This document shows, one piece after another, positions 13,705-15,112 of a stretch of DNA of 15,112 nt (within the stretch, counting starts at the first letter, position 1; the number at the start of each line of letters is the position of its first letter). Under the pieces are notes generated by a model. That model saw only the letters and a program-made list of their open reading frames with translations, did no database searches and had not been told where the DNA came from. The stretch covers positions 1 to 15,112 of the forward strand of contig JADCDC010000368.1 of NCBI GenBank assembly GCA_020252385.1, in the 5' to 3' direction. The position numbers and the translations under genes are program-made. Source of the stretch: Aestuariivirga sp. Lineage in GTDB: Bacteria; Pseudomonadota; Alphaproteobacteria; Rhizobiales; Aestuariivirgaceae.

Positions 13705-14232
13705 GTCTTCGGAGCGCCCCCTGCCCCTCCCCACAAGGGGAAGGGGAGAGTGGGGTGGTGTGAGGGTTGGACTCGCGGCTGGCGCCCCCTCACCCTGCCC
13801 TCTCCCCCACATGCGTGGGGGCGAGGGGGAAGAGAGAGTGGTGGCTCGTTGGCGCCTTCCAGCAGTCGCCGCGGGAGTCTTCGGAGCGGCCCCCACCTCT
13901 GCCCCTCCCCGCAAGGGGGAGGGGAGAGCAGGGTGGTGTCAGGGTTGGACTCGCGGCTGGCGCCCCCTCACCCTGCCCTCTCCCCCACATGCGTGGGGGC
14001 GAGGGGGAAGGAGGGGGGTGGGGGAGTGGGATGGCTCGTTGGCGCCTTCCAGCAGTCGCCGCGCGAGTCTTCGGAGCGACGCCACCCTTGCCCCTCCCCA
14101 CAAGGGGGAGGGGAGAGTAGGGTGGTGTGAGGGTTGGACTCGCGGCTGGCGCCCCCTCACCCTGCCCTCTCCCTCACATGCGTGGGGGCGAGGGGGAAGA
14201 GAGAGTGGTGGCTAGTTGGCGCCTTCCAGCAG
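13705..14232. repeat. Three-unit direct repeat array (about 172-190 bp per unit) ending in the acyl-CoA dehydrogenase gene
   Basis: Units begin with GTCTTCGGAGCG at 13705, 13877 and 14067. Each contains a CCCCTCCCC-N-GGGGAGGGG palindrome (starting at 13724, 13902 and 14091), the shared GGTTGGACTCGCGGCTGGCG segment (13765, 13943, 14132) and a CCTCTCCC(C/T)CACATGCGTGGGGG palindrome. Each ends with GTTGGCGCCTTCCAGCAG. In the third unit this last segment is the real 3' end of the acyl-CoA dehydrogenase gene (stop codon CTA on the plus strand); in units 1 and 2 the same place reads CTC, so the stop is lost. Unit 2 carries an extra G-rich insertion of about 12 bases. No gene is credible here: the frames open across it read the repeat on either strand. 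Confidence 0.85.
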
Positions 14233-15112
14233 CCTTCTCGCGATGACCTGGGCCTGGATTTCGGCCGCACCCTCGAAGATGTTGAGGATGCGGGCGTCGC
14301 AGAGGACGCGGCTCACCTGGTATTCGAGCGCGAAGCCGTTGCCGCCGTGGATCTGGAGTGCGTTGTCGGCGGCGGTCCAGGCGACGCGGGCGCCCAAGAG
14401 CGTCGACATGCCGGCCTCGAGGTCGCAGCGGCGGCCGGCGTCCTTTTCGCGGGCGGCGAAGAGGGTGAGCTGGCGGGCGGCCATCACCTCCGCCGCCATC
14501 AGCGCCAGCTTGTCGGCGATCCTCGGGAAGTTGAGGATGGGCTGGCCGAACTGGCTGCGCTCGCGCGCATATCTCAGCCCTAGGTCCAGCGCGTTCTGGG
14601 CAACGCCCACGGCGCGTGCGGCGGTCTGGATGCGGGCGGCCTCGAAGGTCTGCATCAGCTGCTTGAAGCCCTGGCCCTCGATGCCGCCGAGCAAGTTCTC
14701 GGCCTTGACCTCGAAATCCTCAAACCGGATCTCGTATTCCTTCATGCCGCGATAGCCCAGAACCTCGATCTCGCCGCCGGACATGCCCTTGGCCGGGAAG
14801 GGGTTGTCGTCGGAGCCCCTGGGCTTTTCGGCGAGGAACATGGAGAGGCCCTTGTAGCCCTTCTCATCCGGATTGGTGCGGGCCAGAAGCGTCATCACGT
14901 CGGCGCGGACCGGATGCGTGATCCATGTCTTGTTGCCGGTGACCTTGTAGACATCGCCATCGCGCACGGCGCGGGTGCGGAGGCTCCCAAGGTCAGAGCC
15001 CGTGTTGGGCTCGGTGAAGACGGCGGTGGGCAGGATCTCGCCGCTCGCGATCTTCGGCAGCCACTTCTCCTTCTGCTCCCTGGTGCCGCCGCAGAGGATG
15101 AGCTCACAGGCG
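14212..15112 (-). CDS. Acyl-CoA dehydrogenase family protein, C-terminal part (possibly methylsuccinyl-CoA dehydrogenase)
   Basis: FAD-dependent acyl-CoA dehydrogenase running off the right edge; 299 residues are visible. They show the FAD/substrate segment TEPNTGSDLGSLRT, TGNKTWITH, ENLLGGIEGQGFKQLMQTFEAARI, ERSQFGQPI, ALQIHGGNGF, and IFEGAAEIQ, whose Glu is at the usual catalytic-base position. The end ARRLLEGAN is typical of the family. The wording GGEIEVLGYRGMKEYEI resembles (2S)-methylsuccinyl-CoA dehydrogenase (Mcd) of the ethylmalonyl-CoA pathway as I remember it; this subfamily call is tentative. The GTG at 14967 is internal: the frame stays open to the edge with conserved sequence upstream (GGTREQKEKWLPKIASGEILPTAVF). 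Its last 21 bases, with the stop, are part of the repeat array that follows. Confidence 0.92.
   Translation of the reverse strand, partial: ACELILCGGTREQKEKWLPKIASGEILPTAVFTEPNTGSDLGSLRTRAVRDGDVYKVTGNKTWITHPVRADVMTLLARTNPDEKGYKGLSMFLAEKPRGSDDNPFPAKGMSGGEIEVLGYRGMKEYEIRFEDFEVKAENLLGGIEGQGFKQLMQTFEAARIQTAARAVGVAQNALDLGLRYARERSQFGQPILNFPRIADKLALMAAEVMAARQLTLFAAREKDAGRRCDLEAGMSTLLGARVAWTAADNALQIHGGNGFALEYQVSRVLCDARILNIFEGAAEIQAQVIARRLLEGAN

Noticed and set aside
13705..14211. Several overlapping frames of 100-150 codons in the repeat array
   Set aside because: They translate the palindromic repeat (for example PLTLPSPPHAWGRGG), a well-known artefact of such intergenic repeats, and differ between units by frame.
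13705..14232. CRISPR array
   Set aside because: Units are about 172-190 bp and similar throughout, with no short repeats separated by unique spacers and no cas genes.

Overview
The window is a GC-rich chromosomal segment (around 65% by eye) that most resembles an alphaproteobacterium of the Hyphomicrobiales (Rhizobiales). The reasons are the compact obgE-proB-proA-nadD operon downstream of rplU-rpmA, a rhizobial-type inositol catabolism pair (an iolC fused to a DUF2090 domain, divergent from an idhA/iolG-type dehydrogenase) and a GGAA-N6-TTCC IolR-type operator. Genus cannot be read from this sequence.

Left part (1-5849): the minus strand carries rplU-rpmA (L21, L27) behind a clear TTGACT-N17-TATGTC promoter with a leader of about 145 nt. 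A strong hairpin terminator follows, then a GNAT acetyltransferase. Further along are obgE, proB and proA, and the first codons of nadD. obgE-proB-proA-nadD overlap by 13, 4 and 4 bases and are almost certainly one translationally coupled operon. A plus-strand gene for a secreted, lysine-rich small lytic transglycosylase-like protein sits between the GNAT gene and obgE.

Middle part (5866-9891): inositol catabolism. iolC (kinase plus DUF2090 aldolase-like domain) reads left. An inositol 2-dehydrogenase and an SDR oxidoreductase read right. They share a 281-bp divergent control region containing a perfect 14-bp IolR-like operator and a 7/8 match near the iolC start. iolD, iolE and iolB are not in the window, so the pathway must be completed elsewhere.

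Right part (9892-15112): an accessory-looking stretch. A single 1109-residue MmeI-like (type IIL) restriction-methylation enzyme lies on the minus strand. It is bounded on one side by degenerate intergenic repeats plus a 74-bp cloverleaf-like palindromic element. On the other side is a three-unit direct repeat array of about 172-190 bp per unit. The last array unit runs into the 3' end of an acyl-CoA dehydrogenase gene (possibly methylsuccinyl-CoA dehydrogenase) that leaves the window. Inside the restriction enzyme, the block from just after the NPPF methylase motif to the conserved NPFPFPD motif (covering the predicted target-recognition domain) is clearly lower in GC than the rest of the gene. 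This looks like an imported specificity cassette. I saw no tRNA, rRNA, CRISPR array, transposase or integrase, and nothing that I would call a wholly new system.
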